Assembly: GCF_029227915.1 (NCBI RefSeq)
Contig: NC_079877.1
Span: 2,418,001 to 2,482,000 of the forward strand
From: Hydractinia symbiolongicarpus
Taxonomy: Eukaryota; Cnidaria; Hydrozoa; Anthoathecata; Hydractiniidae
Length of the DNA stretch: 64,000 nucleotides
Direction of reading: 5' to 3'
Position numbers and translations under genes: made by a program. Below the pieces are notes generated by a model. It saw only the letters and a list, made by a program, of their open reading frames with translations, was not told where the DNA came from and did no database searches. Positions 25,901 through 40,900 of this stretch are shown piece after piece. How positions within the stretch are numbered: the first letter of the stretch is position 1; every line of letters begins with the position of its first letter.

Positions 25901-28320
25901 TAGATAAATAAGACTTTCTTACTGTGGGACCAATCCTGGCCGTTAGCACGCGCTGAAGAAATAAAGACATTCTCAAAAACTACATTTCATTGATTTCTTG
26001 GCGGTATAATTCCGTTTGAGTTACAACGGTTGCGTCACATATTCGTACCAACATGTATTTTGCGAAAGTATTCGGATATTACTAAGTTGTATCGCTTTCA
26101 ACAGTGAAACGATTGACTGTGGGACTTAGTTGAACTGATTTTGGACTTTGACCTTATAAATGTGATAAATGAGTCATTTTGACTACAAGAAATAACATTC
26201 TTCTTAATTTGACATGATTGCTGGAACTCAGCGATTACACTGGGCGATGTGGTAACGCTTTATTTAAAAATTAAGATAAATAAGTCATTTTGTACTGTGG
26301 GACCAATCCTAGCCGTTATCGCGCGCTGAAGAAATAGAGACAGATTCAAAAACTACATTTCATTGACTTTCTAACGGTGTCAATCCGTTTGAGTTAGAAC
26401 GGATACGTCACATTATCGTACCAGCATGTATTTAGTGATTTTCTTCCGATATTACTAAGTTGTATCGCTTTCAACAGAGAAACGATTGACTGTGGGACTT
26501 AATTGAACTGATTTTGGGCTTTGTCCTTATAAATGTAATAAATGAGCCATTATGACTAGAAGAAATAACATTCTTCTTAATTTAACATGATTGCTGGAAT
26601 TCAGCGATTACATTAGGCTCTGTGGTAACATTTTTTAAAAATTTAGATAAATAAGTCATTTTTTACTGTGGGACCAATCCTAGCCGTTAGTTCGCGCTGA
26701 AAAAATAGAGACAGTTTCAAAAACTCCATTTCATTGACTTTCTAACGGTGTCAATGCGTTTGATTTACAACGGTTGCGTCACATAATCGTACCAACATGT
26801 ATTTAGTGATTTTCTTCCGATATTACTAAGTTGTATCGCTTTCAACAGTTAAACGATTGACCGTGGGAATTAATTCAACTGATTTTGGACTGTGACCTTA
26901 TAAATGTGATTAATGCGCCAATTGGTCTCCAAGGAATAACATTCTTCTTAATTTGATATGATTGCTGGAATTCAGCGGTTACATTAGGCTCTGCGGTAGC
27001 GCTTTATTTAAAAATTTAGATAAATAAGATTTTCCCACTGTGGGACCAATCCTGGCCGTTAGCACGTGCTGAAGAAATAAAAACATTCTCAAAAACTACA
27101 TTTCATTGATTTCTTGGCGGTATAATTCCGTTTGAGTTACAACGGTTGCGTCACATATTCGTACCAACATGTATTTAGCGAAAGTATTCTGATATTACTA
27201 GGTTGCATCGTTCTAACAGTGAAACGATTGACTGTGGGACTTAATTGAACTAACTTTGGACTTTGACCTCATAAGTGTGATAAATGAGACAATTGGACTC
27301 CAAGAAATAACATTCTTCTTAATTTGACATGATTGCTGGAACTCAGCGATTACACTGGGCGCTGTGGTAGCGCTTTATTTAAAAATTAAGATGAATAAGT
27401 CATTTTTTTCTGTGGGACCAATCCTAGCCGTTAGTTTGCGCTGAAGAAGTAGAGACAGCTTCAAAAAGTACATTTCATTGACTTTCTAACGGTGTCAATC
27501 CGTTTGAGTTGCAACGGTTGGGTCACATATTCGTACCAACATGTATTTAGCGAAATCTTTCGGATATTACTAGGTTGCATCGTTCTAACAGTGAAACGAT
27601 TGACTGTGGGACTTAATTGAACTAACTTTGGACTTTGACCCCATAAGTGTGATAAATGAGACAATTGGACTCCAAGAAAGAACATTCTTCTTAATTTGAC
27701 ATGATTGCCGGAACTCAGCGATTACACTGGGCGCTGTGGTAGCGCTTTATTTAAAAATTAAGATAAATAAGTCTTTTTTTACTGTGGGACCAATCCTAGC
27801 CGTTATCGCGCGCTGAAGAAATAGAGACAGTTTCAAAAACCACATTTCATTGACTTTCTAACGGTGTCAATCCGTTTGAGTTACAACAGTTGCGTCACAT
27901 ATTCGTACCAAAATGTATTTAGTGATTTTCTTCGGATAATACTAAGTTGTATCGCTTTTAACAGTAAAACTATTGACTGTGGTAATTATTTGAACTGATT
28001 TAGGACTGTGACCTTATAAATGTGATAAATGAGGCAATAGGTCTTCAAGGAATAACATTCTTCTTACTTTGACATGATTGCTGGAATTCAGCGATTACAT
28101 TAGGCTCTGGGGTAGCCCTTTTTTAAAAATTTAGATAAATAAGTATTTTTTACTGTGGGACCAATCCTAGCCGTTAGTTCGCTCTGAAGAAATAGAGACA
28201 GCTTCAAAAAGTACATTTCATTGACTTTCAAACGGTGTAAATCCGTTTGAGTTACAACGGTTGCGTCACATATTCGTACCAACATGTATTTAGTGATTTT
28301 TTTCCGATGTTACTAAGTTG
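22980..28320. repeat. Higher-order duplication, 10 monomers (offset about 3,722 bp)
   Basis: CAATGCGTTTGATTT occurs at about 23029 and 26751, and the stretch around 23739-23963 recurs at 27461-27685, both offset 3,722 bp. Further right the offset of matching variants becomes about 3,350 bp (9 monomers; for example CTGCTTTTGGATTTTGACC at about 25018 and 28368), so one monomer was gained or lost in one copy. Confidence 0.7.
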
Positions 28321-29969
28321 CATCGCTTTCAACAGTGAAACGATTGACTGTGGGACTTAATTGAACTGCTTTTGGATTTTGACCTTATAAATGTTGTAAG
28401 TGAGACAATTGGACTCCAAGAAATAACATTCTTCTTAATTTGACATGATTGCCGGACCTCAGCGATTACACTGGACCCTGTGGTAGCGATTCATTTAAAA
28501 ATTTAGATAAATAAGTCATTTTTACTGTGGGACCAATCCTAGCCGTTAGCGCGCGCTGAAGATATAGAGACAGTTTCACAAACTCCATTTCATTGACTTT
28601 CTAACGGTGTCAATTCGTTTGAGTTACAGCGGTTGCGTCACATATTCGTACCAACATGTATTTAGCGAAAGTATTCTGATATTACTAGGTTGCATCGCTT
28701 TTAACTGTGAAACGTTTGACTGTGCGACTTAATTGAACTGATTTTGGACTTTGACCTAATAAATGTTATAAGTGAGACAATTGGACTCCAAGAAATAACA
28801 TTCTTCTTAATTTGACATGATTGCTGGAACTCAGCGATTACACTGGGCGCTGTGGTAGCGCTTTATTTAAAAATTAAGATAAATAAGTCTTTTTTTACTG
28901 TGGGACCAATCCTAGCAGTTATCGCGCGCTGAAGAAATAGAGACAGTTTCAAAAACCACATTTCATTGACTTTTTAACGGTGTCAATCCGTTTGAGTTAC
29001 AACAGCTGCGTCACATATTCGTACCAAAATGTATTTAGTGATTTTCTTCCGATATTACTAAGTTGTATCGCTTTTAACAGTGAAACGATTGACTGTGGGA
29101 ATTATTTGAACTGATTCAGGACTTTGACCTTATAAATGTAATAAATGAGCCATTTTGACTAAAAGAAGTATCATTCTTCTTAATTTTACATGATTGCTGG
29201 AACTCAGCGATTACACTGGGCGCTGTGGTAGCGCTTTGTTTAAAAGTTAAGATAAATAAGTCATTTATTACTGTGGAAACAATCCTAGCCGTTATCGCAC
29301 GCTGAAGAAATAGAGACAGTTTCAAAAACTACATTTCATTGACTTTCTAACGGTGTCAATCCGTTTGAATTAAAACGGTCGCGTCACACATTCGTACCAA
29401 CATGTATTTAGTGATATTTTTCCGATATTACTAAGTTGTATCGCTTTCAACAGTGAAACGATTGACTATGGGACTTAGTTGAACTGATTTTGGACTTTGA
29501 CCTTATAAATGTGATAAATGAGTCATTTTGACTACAAGAAATGACATTCTTCTTAGTTTGACATGATTGCTGGAACTCAGCGATTACACTGGGCGCTGTG
29601 GAAACGCTTTATTTAAAAATTAAGATAAATAAGTCATTTTGTACTGTGGGACCAATCCTGGCTGTTTTAGCGCGCTGAAGAAATAGAGACAGTTTCAAAA
29701 ACTACATTTCATTGACTTTCTAACGGTGTCAATCCGTTGAGTTAGAACGGTTGCGTCACATAATCGTACCAGCATGTATTTAGTGATTTTCTTCCGATAT
29801 TACTAAGTTGTATCGCTTTCAACAGAGAAACGATTGACTGTGGGACTTAATTGAACTGATTTTGGGCTTTGACCTTATAAATGTAATAAATGAGCCATTT
29901 TGACTAAAAGAAATAACATTCTCCTTAATTTGACATGATTGATGAAACTCAGCGATTACACTGGGCGCT

Positions 29970-32900
29970 GTGATAGCGCTTTGTTTAAAAGTTAAGATAA
30001 ATAAGTCATTTATTACTGTGGAAACAATCCTAGCCGTTATCGCACGCTGAAGAAATAGAGACAGTTTCAAAAACTACATTTCATTGACTTTCTAACGGTG
30101 TCAATCCGTTTGAATTAAAACGGTCGCGTCACACATTCGTACCAACATGTATTTAGTGATATTTTTCCGATATTACTAAATTGTATCGCTTTTAACAGTG
30201 AAACGATTGACTGTGGGACTTAATTGAACTGATTTTGGACTTTGACCTTATAAATGTGATAAATGAGTCATTTTGACTACAAGAAATGACATTCTTCTTA
30301 GTTTGACATGATTGCTGGAACTCAGCCATTACACTGGGCGCTGTGGAAACGCTTTATTTAAAAATTAAGATAAATAAGTCATTTTGTACTGTGGGACCAA
30401 TCCTGGCCGTTTTAGCGCGCTGAAGAAATAGAGACAGTTTCAAAAACTACATTTCATTGACTTTTTAACGGTGTCAATCCGTTTGAGTTAGAACGGTTGC
30501 GTCACATAATCGTACCAGCATGTATTTAGTGATTTTCTTCCGATATTACTAAGTTGTATCGCTTTCAACAGAGAAAGGATTGACTGTGAGACTTAATTGA
30601 ACTGATTTTGGACTTTGACCTTATAAATGTAATAAATGAGCCATTATGACTAGGAGAAATATCATTCTCCTTAATTTGACATGATTGCTGGAACTCAGCG
30701 ATTACACTGGGCGCTGTGGTAGCGCTTTGTTTAAAAGTTAAGATAAATAAGTCATTTTTTACTGTGGGACCAATCCTAGCCGTTAGTTCGCGCTGAAAAA
30801 ATAGAGAAAGCTTTAAAAAGTACATTTCATTGACTTTCTAACGGTTTCAATCCGTTTGAGTTACAACGGTTGGGTCACATATTCGTACCAACATGTATTT
30901 AGCGATATTTTTCTGATATTACTAGGTTGCATCGCTTCTAACAGTGAAACGATTGACTGTGGGACTTAATTGAACTAACTTTGGACTGTGACCTTATAAA
31001 TGTTATAAGTGAGACAATTGGACACCAAGAGATACCATTCTTCTTAATTTGACATGATTGGTGGAACTAAGCGTATACACTGGTGCTGTGGTAGCGATTC
31101 ATTTAAAAACTTAGATAAATAAGTCATTTTTACTGTGGGACCAATCCTAGCCGTTAGCGCGCGCTGAAGATATAAAGACAGTTTCACAAACTCCATTTCA
31201 TTGACTTTCTAACGGTGTCAATCCGTTTGAGTTACAACGGTTGCGTCACATATTCGTACCAACATGTATTTAGCGAAAGTATTCGGATATTACTAGGTTG
31301 CATCGCTTTTAACTGTGAAACGTTTGACTGTGCGACTTAATTGAACTGATTTTGAACTTTGACCTTATAAATGTTATAAGTGAGACAATTGGACACCAAG
31401 AAATACCATTCTTCTTAATTTGACATGATTGGTGGAACTAAGCGTATACACTGGCGCTGTGGTAGCGATTCATTTAAAAATTTATATAAATAAGTCATTT
31501 TTACTGTGGGACCAATCCTAGCTGTTAGCGCGCGCTGAAGATATAGAGATAGTTTCAAAAACTCCATTTCATTGACTTTCTAACTGTGTCAATCCGTTTG
31601 AGTTAGAACGGTTGCGTCACATAATCGTACCAACATGTATTTAGTGATTTTCTTCCGATATTACTAAGTTGTATCGCTTTCAACAGAGAAACGATTGACT
31701 GTGGGACTTAATTGAACTGATTTTGGACTTTGACCTCATAAGTGTAATAAATGAGACAATTGGACTCCAAGAAAGAACATTCTTCGTAATTTGACACGAT
31801 TGCTGGAACTCAGCGATTACACTGGACCCTGTGGTAGCGATTCATTTAAAAATTTAGATAAATAAGTCATTTTTTACTGTGGGACCAATCCTAGCCGTTA
31901 GTTCGCGCTGAAGAAATAGAGAAAGCTTTAAAAAGTACATTTCATTGACTTTCTAACGGTGTCAATCCGTTTGAGTTACAACGGTTGCGTCACATATTCG
32001 TACCAACATGTATTTAGCGAAAGTAGTCGGATATTACTAGGTTGCATCGCTTTTAACTGTGAAACGTTTGACTGTGCGACTTAATTGAACTGATTTTGAA
32101 CTTTGACCTTATAAATGTTATAAGTGAGACAATTGGACACCAAGAAATACCATTCTTCTTAATTTGATATGATTGGTGGAACTAAGCGTATACACTGGTG
32201 CTGTGGTAGCGATTCATTTAAAAATTTAGATAAATAAGTCATTTTTACTGTGGGACCAATCCTAGCCGTTAGCGCGCGCTGAAGATATAGAGATAGTTTC
32301 AAAAACTCCATTTCATTGACTTTCTAACTGTGTCAATCCGTTTGAGTTAGAACAGTTGCGTCACATAATCGTACCAACATGTATTTAGGGATTTTCTTCC
32401 GATATTACTAAGTTGTATCGCTTTCAACAGAGAAACGATTGACTGTGCGACTTAATTGAACTGATTTTGGACTTTGACCTCATAAGTGGGATATATGAGA
32501 CAATTGGACTCCAAGAAAGAACATTCTTCGTAATTTGACATGATTGCTGGAACTCAGCGATTACACTGGGCGCTGCGGTAGCGCTTTGTTTAAAAGTTAA
32601 GATAAATAAGTCATTTATTACTGTGGAAACAATCCTAGCCGTTATCGCACGCTGAAGAAATAGAGACAGTTTCAAAAACTACATTTCATTGACTTTCTAA
32701 CGGTGTCAATCCGTTTGAATTAAAACGGTCGCGTCACACATTCGTACCAACATGTATTTAGTGATATTTTTCCGATATTACTAAATTGTATCGCTTTTAA
32801 CAGTGAAACGATTGACTGTGGGACTTAATTGAACTGATTTTGGACTTTGACCTTATAAATGTGATAAATGAGTCATTTTGACTACAAGAAATGACATTCT

Positions 32901-34305
32901 TCTTAGTTTGACATGATTGCTGGAACTCAGCCATTACACTGGGCGCTGTGGAAACGCTTTATTTAAAAATTAAGATAAATAAGTCATTTTGTACTGTGGG
33001 ACCAATCCTGGCCGTTTTAGCGCGCTGAAGAAATAGAGACAGTTTCAAAAACTACATTTCATTGACTTTTTAACGGTGTCAATCCGTTTGAGTTAGAACG
33101 GTTGCGTCACATAATCGTACCAGCATGTATTTAGTGATTTTCTTCCGATATTACTAAGTTGTATCGCTTTCAACAGAGAAAGGATTGACTGTGAGACTTA
33201 ATTGAACTGATTTTGGACTTTGACCTTATAAATGTAATAAATGAGCCATTATGACTAGGAGAAATATCATTCTCCTTAATTTGACATGATTGCTGGAACT
33301 CAGCGATTACACTGGGCGCTGTGGTAGCGCTTTGTTTAAAAGTTAAGATAAATAAGTCATTTTTTACTGTGGGACCAATCCTAGCCGTTAGTTCGCGCTG
33401 AAAAAATAGAGAAAGCTTTAAAAAGTACATTTCATTGACTTTCTAACGGTTTCAATCCGTTTGAGTTACAACGGTTGGGTCACATATTCGTACCAACATG
33501 TATTTAGCGATATTTTTCTGATATTACTAGGTTGCATCGCTTCTAACAGTGAAACGATTGACTGTGGGACTTAATTGAACTAACTTTGGACTGTGACCTT
33601 ATAAATGTTATAAGTGAGACAATTGGACACCAAGAGATACCATTCTTCTTAATTTGACATGATTGGTGGAACTAAGCGTATACACTGGTGCTGTGGTAGC
33701 GATTCATTTAAAAACTTAGATAAATAAGTCATTTTTACTGTGGGACCAATCCTAGCCGTTAGCGCGCGCTGAAGATATAAAGACAGTTTCACAAACTCCA
33801 TTTCATTGACTTTCTAACGGTGTCAATCCGTTTGAGTTACAACGGTTGCGTCACATATTCGTACCAACATGTATTTAGCGAAAGTATTCGGATATTACTA
33901 GGTTGCATCGCTTTTAACTGTGAAACGTTTGACTGTGCGACTTAATTGAACTGATTTTGAACTTTGACCTTATAAATGTTATAAGTGAGACAATTGGACA
34001 CCAAGAAATACCATTCTTCTTAATTTGACATGATTGGTGGAACTAAGCGTATACACTGGCGCTGTGGTAGCGATTCATTTAAAAATTTATATAAATAAGT
34101 CATTTTTACTGTGGGACCAATCCTAGCTGTTAGCGCGCGCTGAAGATATAGAGATAGTTTCAAAAACTCCATTTCATTGACTTTCTAACTGTGTCAATCC
34201 GTTTGAGTTAGAACGGTTGCGTCACATAATCGTACCAACATGTATTTAGTGATTTTCTTCCGATATTACTAAGTTGTATCGCTTTCAACAGAGAAACGAT
34301 TGACT
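29970..34305. repeat. Higher-order duplication, 7 monomers (offset 2,605 bp)
   Basis: The block 29970-31700 recurs almost unchanged at 32575-34305. Rare variants match, for example GACACCAAGAGATACC (31021 and 33626) and TCTCCTTAATTTG with GACTAGGAGAAAT, so the duplication is young compared with the divergence between neighbouring monomers. Confidence 0.8.
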
Positions 34306-37300
34306 GTGGGACTTAATTGAACTGATTTTGGACTTTGACCTTATAAATGTGATAAATTTGACAATTGGACTCCAAGAAAGAACATTCTTCTTAATTTGAC
34401 ATGATTGCCGGAACTCAGCGACTACACTGGACCCTGTGGTAGCAATTCATTTAAAAATTTAGATAAATAAGTCATTTTTACTGTGGGACCAATCCTAGCC
34501 GTTAGCGCGCGCTGAAGATATAAAGACAGTTTCACAAACTCCATTTCATTGACTTTCTAACGTTGTCAATCCGTTTGAGTTACAACGGTTGCGTCACATA
34601 TTCGTACCAACATGTAATTAACGAAAGTATTCGGATATTACTAGGTTGCATCGCTTTTAACTGTGAAACGTTTGACTGTGCGACTTAATTGAACTGATTT
34701 TGAACTTTGACCTTATAAATGTTATAAGTAAGACAATTGGACACCAAGAAATACCATTCTTCTTAATTTGACATGATTGGTGGAACTAAGCGTATACACT
34801 GGCGCTGTGGTAGCGATTCATTTAAAAATTTAGATAAATAAGTCATTTTTACTGTGGGACCAATCCTAGCCGTTAGCGCGCGCTGAAGATATAGAGATAG
34901 TTTCAAAAACTCCATTTCATTGACTTTCTAACTGTGTCAATCCGTTTGAGTTAGAACGGTTGCGTCACATAATCGTACCAACATGTATTTAGTGATTTTC
35001 TTCCGATATTACTAAGTTGTATCGCTTTCAACAGAGAAACGATTGACTGTGCGACTTAATTGAACTGATTTTGGACTTTGACCTCATAAGTGTGATAAAT
35101 GAGACAATTGGACTCCAAGAAAGAACATTCTTCGTAATTTGACATGATTGCTGGAACTCAGCGATTACACTGGACCCTGTGGTAGCGATTCATTTAAAAA
35201 TTTAGATAAATAAGTCATTTTTTACTGTGGGACCAATCCTAGCCGTTAGTTCGCGCTGAAGAAATAGAGAAAGCTTTAAAAAGTACATTTCATTGACTTT
35301 CTAACGGTTTCAATCCGTTTGAGTTACAACGGTTGGGTCACATATTCGTACCAACATGTATTTAGCGATATTTTTCTGATATTACTAGGTTGCATCGCTT
35401 CTAACAGTGAAACGATTGACTGTGGGACTTAATTGAACTAACTTTGGACTGTGACCTCATAAGTGTGATAAATGAGACAATTGGACTCCAGGAAAGGACA
35501 TTCTTCTTACTTTGACATGATTGCCGGAACTCAGCGATTACACTGGACCCTGTGGTAGCGATTCATTTAAAAATTTAGATAAATAAGTCATTTTTACTGT
35601 GGGACCAATCCTAGCCGTTAGCGCGCGCTGAAGATAAAGAGACAGCTTCAAAAACTCCATTTCATTGACTTTCTAACGGTGTCATTCCGTTTGAGTTACA
35701 ACGGTTGCGTCACACATTCGTACCAACATGTATTTAGTGACTTTTTTCCGATATTACTAAGTTGTATCGCTTTAAACAGTGAAACGGTTGACTGTGGGAC
35801 TTAATTGAACTGATTTTGGACTTTGACCTTATAAATGTGATAAATGAGTCATTTTGACTACAAGAATTGATATTATTCGTAATTTGACATGATTGCTAGA
35901 ACTCAGCGATTACATTAGGCTCTGTGGTAGCGCTTTATTTAAAAATTAAGACAAATAAGTCATTCTTTACTGTGGGACCAATCCTAGCCGTTAGTTCGCG
36001 CTGAAGAAATGAAGGCATTCTCAAAAACTACATTTCATTGATTTCTTGGCGGTATAATTCCGTTTGAGTTACAACGGTTGCGTCACATATTTGTACTAAC
36101 ATGTATTTAGCGAAAGTATTCTGATATTACTATGTTGCATCGCTTTTAACTGTGAAACGTTTGACTGTGCGACTTAATTGAACTGATTTTGGACTTTGAC
36201 CTCATAAGTGTGATAAATGAGACAATTGGACTCCAAGAAAGCACATTCTTCGTAAATTGACATGATTGCTGGAACTCAGCGATTACACTGGACCCTTTGG
36301 TAGCGATTCATTTAAAAATTTAGATAAATAAGTCATTTTTTACTGTGGGACCAATCCTAGCCGTTAGTTCGCGCTGAAAAGATAGAGAAAGCTTTAAAAA
36401 GTACATTTCATTGACTTTCTAACGGTTTCAATCCGTTTGAGTTACAACGGTTGGGTCACATATTCGTACCAACATGTATTTAGCGACTTTTTTCCGATAT
36501 TACTAAGTTGTATCGCTTCTAACAGTGAAACGATTGACTGTGGGACTTAATTGAACTAACTTTGGACTGTGATCTCATAAGTGTGATAAATGTGACAATT
36601 GGACACCAAGAAATAACATTCTTCTTAATTTGACATGATTGGTGGAACTAAGCGTATACACTGGACCCTGTGGTAGCGATTCATTTAAAAATTTAGATAA
36701 ATAAGTCATTTTTACTGTGGGACCAGTCCTAGCCGTTAGCGCGCGCTGAAGATATAGAGATAGTTTCAAAAACTCCATTTCATTGACTTTCTAACGGTGT
36801 CAATCCGTTTGAGTTAGAACGGTTGCGTCACATAATCGTACCAACATGTATTTAGTGATTTTCTTCCGATATTACTAAGTTGTATCGCTTTCAACAGAGA
36901 AACGATTGACTGTGCGACTTAATTGAACTGATTTTGGACTTTCACCTCATAAGTGTGATAAATGAGACAATTGGACTCCAAGAAAGAACATTCTTCGTAA
37001 TTTGACATGATTGCTGGAACTCAGCGATTACACTGGACCCTGTGGTAGCGATTCATTTAAAAATTTAGATAAATAAGTCATTTTTTACTGTGGGACCAAT
37101 CCTAGCCGTTAGTTCGCGCTGAAGAAATAGAGAAAGCTTTAAAAAGTACATTTCATTGACTTTCTAACGGTTTCAATCCGTTTGAGTTACAACGGTTGGG
37201 TCACATATTCGTACCAACATGTATTTACCAATATTTTTCTGATATTACTAGGTTGCATCGCTTCTAACAGTGAAACGATTGACTGTGGGACTTAATTGAA

Positions 37301-37979
37301 CTAACTTTGGACTGTGACCTCATAAGTGTGATAAATGTGACAATTGGACTCCAAGAAAGAATATTCTTCTTAATTTGACATGATTGCCGGAACTCAGCGA
37401 TTACACTGGACCCTGTGGTAGCGATTCATTTAAAAATTTAGATAAATAAGTCATTTTTACTGTGGGACCAATCCTAGCCGTTAGCGCGCGCTAAAGATAT
37501 AGAGACAGTTTCACAAACTCCATTTCATTGACTTTCTAACGGTGTCAATCCGTTTGAGTTACAACGGTTGCGTCACATATTCGTACCAACATGTATTTAG
37601 CGAAAGTATTCGGATATTACTAGGTTGCATCGCTTTTAACTGTAAAACGTTTGACTGTGCGACTTAATTGAACTGATTTTGAACTTTGACCTTATAAATG
37701 TTATAAGTGAGACAATTGGACCCCAAGAAATACCATTCTTCTTAATTTGACATGATTGGTGGAACTAAGCGTATACACTGGACCCTGTGGTAGCGATTCA
37801 TTTAAAAATTTAGATAAATAAGTCATTTTTACTGTGGGACCAGTCCTAGCCGTTAGCGCGCGCTTAGCTGCGCGAGATAGTTTCAAAAACTCTATTTCAT
37901 TGACTTTCTAACGGTTTCAATCCGTTTGAGTTACAACGGTTGGGTCACATATTCGTACCAACATGTATTTAGCGATATT

Positions 37980-40900
37980 TTTCTGATATTACTAGGTTGC
38001 ATCGCTTCTAACAGTAAAACGATTGACTGTGGGACTTAATTGAACTAACTTTGGACTGTGACCTCATAAGTGTGATAAATGAGACAATTGGACTCCAGGA
38101 AAGAACATTCTTCTTACTTTGACATGATTGCCGGAACTCAGCGATTACACTGGACCCTGTGGTAGCGATTCATTTAAAAATTTTGAAAAATAAGTCATTT
38201 TTACTGTGGGACCAATCCTAGCCGTTAGCGCGCGCTGAAGATAGAGAGACAGTTTCGAAAACTCCATTTCATTGACTTTCTAACGGTGTCAATCCGTTTG
38301 AGTTACAACAGTTGCGTCACACATTCGTACCAACATGTATTTAGTGATTTTTTTCCGATATTACTAAGTTGTATCGCTTTAAACAGTGAAACGATTGACT
38401 GTGGGACTAAATTGAACTAACTTTGGACTGTGACCTCATAAGTGTGATAAATGAGAAAATTGGACTCCAGGAAAGAACATTCTTCTTACTTTGACATGAT
38501 TGCCGGAACTCAGCGATTACACTGGACCCTGTGGTAGCAATTCATTTAAAAATTTAGATAAATAAGTCGTTTTTACTGTGGGTCCAATCCTAGCCGTTAG
38601 CGCGCGCTGAAGATAGAGAGACAGTTTCAAAAACTTCATTTCATTGAATTTCTAACGGTGTCAATCCGTTTGAGTTACAACAGTTGCGTCACACATTCGT
38701 ACCAACATGTATTTAGTGATTTTTTTCCGATATTACTAAGTTGTATCGCTTTAAACAGTGACACGATTGACTGTGGGACTTAATTGAACTGATTTTGGAC
38801 TTTGACCTTATAAATGTGATAAATGAGTCAGTTTGACTACAAGAAATGATATTATGCGTAATTTGACATGATTGCTGGAACTCAGCGATTACATTAGGCT
38901 TTGTGGTAGCGCTTTATTTAAAAATTAAGTTAAATAAGTCAATCTTTACTGTGGGACCAATCCTAGCCGTTAGTTCGCGCTGAAGAAATGAAGACATTCT
39001 CAAAAACTACATTTCATTGATTTCTTGGCGGTATAATTCCGTTTGAGTTACAACGGTTGCCTCACATATTCGTACCAACATGTATTTAGCGAAAGTATTC
39101 TGATATTACTATGTTGCATCGCTTTTAACTGTGAGACGTTTGACTGTGCGACTTAATCGAACTGATTTTGGACTTTGACCTCATAAGTGTGATAAATGAG
39201 ACAATTGGACTCCAAGAAAGAACATTCTTCGTAAATTGACATGATTGCTGGAACTCAGCGATTACACTGGACCCTTTGGTAGCGATTCATTTAAAAATTT
39301 AGATAAATAAGTCATTTTTTACTGTGGGACCAATCCTAGCCGTTAGTTCGCGCTGAAAAAATAGAGAAAGTTTTAAAAAGTACATTTCATTGACTTTCTA
39401 ACGGTTTCAATCCGTTTGAGTTACAACGGTTGGGTCACATATTCGTACCAACATGCATTTAGCGATATTTTTCTGATATTACTAGGTTGCATCGCTTCTA
39501 ACAGTGAAACGATTGACTGTGGGACTTAATTGAACTAACTTTGGACTGTGACCTCATAAGTGTGATGAATGTGACAATTGGACTCCAAGAAAGAACATTC
39601 TTCTTAATTTGACATGGCTGCCGGAACTCAGCGATTACACTGGACCCTGTGGTAGCGATTCATTTAAAAATTTAGATAAATAAGTCATTTTTACTGTGGG
39701 ACCAATCCTAGCCGTTAGCGCGCGCTAAAGATATAGAGACAGTTTCAAAAACTCCATTTCTTTGACTTTCTAACGGTGTCAATCCGTTTGAGTTACAACT
39801 GTTGCGTCACACATTCGTACCAACATGTATTTAGTGATTTTTTTCCGATATTACTAAGTTGTATCGCTTTAAACAGTGAAACGATTGACTGTGGGACTTA
39901 ATTGAACTAACTTTGGACTGTGACCTCATAAGTGTGATAAATGAGACAATTGGACTCCAGGAAAGAACATTCTTCTCACTTTGACATGATTGCCGGAACT
40001 CAGCGATTACACTGTACCCTGTGGTAGCGATTCATTTAAAAATTTAGATAAATAAGTCATTTTTACTGTGGGACCAATCCTAGCCGTTAGCGCGCGCTGA
40101 AGATAGAGAGACAGTTTCAAAAACTCCATTTCATTGAATTTCTAACGGTGTCAATCCGTTTGAGTTACAACAGTTGCGTCACACATTCGTACCAACATGT
40201 ATTTAGTGATTTTTTTCCGATATTACTAAGTTGTATCGCTTTAAACAGTGAAACGATTGACTGTGGGACTTAATTGAACTGATTTTGGACTTTGACCTTA
40301 TAAATGTGATAAATGAGTCAGTTTGACTACAAGAAATAACATTATTCGTAATTTGACATGATTGCTGGAACTCAGCGATTACATTAGGCTCTGTGGTAGC
40401 GCTTTAATTAAAAATTAAGATAAATAAGTCAATCTTTACTGTGGGACCAATCCTAGCCGTTAGTTCGCGCTGAAGAAATGAAGACATTCTCAAAAACTAC
40501 ATTTCATTGATTTCTTGGCGGTATAATTCCGTTTGAGTTACAACGGTTGCGTCACATATTCGTACCAACATGTATTTAGCAAAAGTATTCTGATATTACT
40601 AGGTTGCATCGCTTCTAACAGTAAAACGATTGACTGTGGGACTTAATTGAACTAACTTTGGACTGTGACCTCATAAGTGTGATAAATGAGACAATTGGAC
40701 TCCAGGAAAGAACATTCTTCTTACTTTGAGATGATTGCCGGAACTCAGCGATTACACTGGACCCTGTGGTAGCGATTCATTTAAAAATTTTGAAAAATAA
40801 GTCATTTTTACTGTGGGACCAATCCTAGCCGTTAGCGCGCGCTGAAGATAGAGAGACAGTTTCGAAAACTCCATTTCATTGACTTTCTAACGGTGTCAAT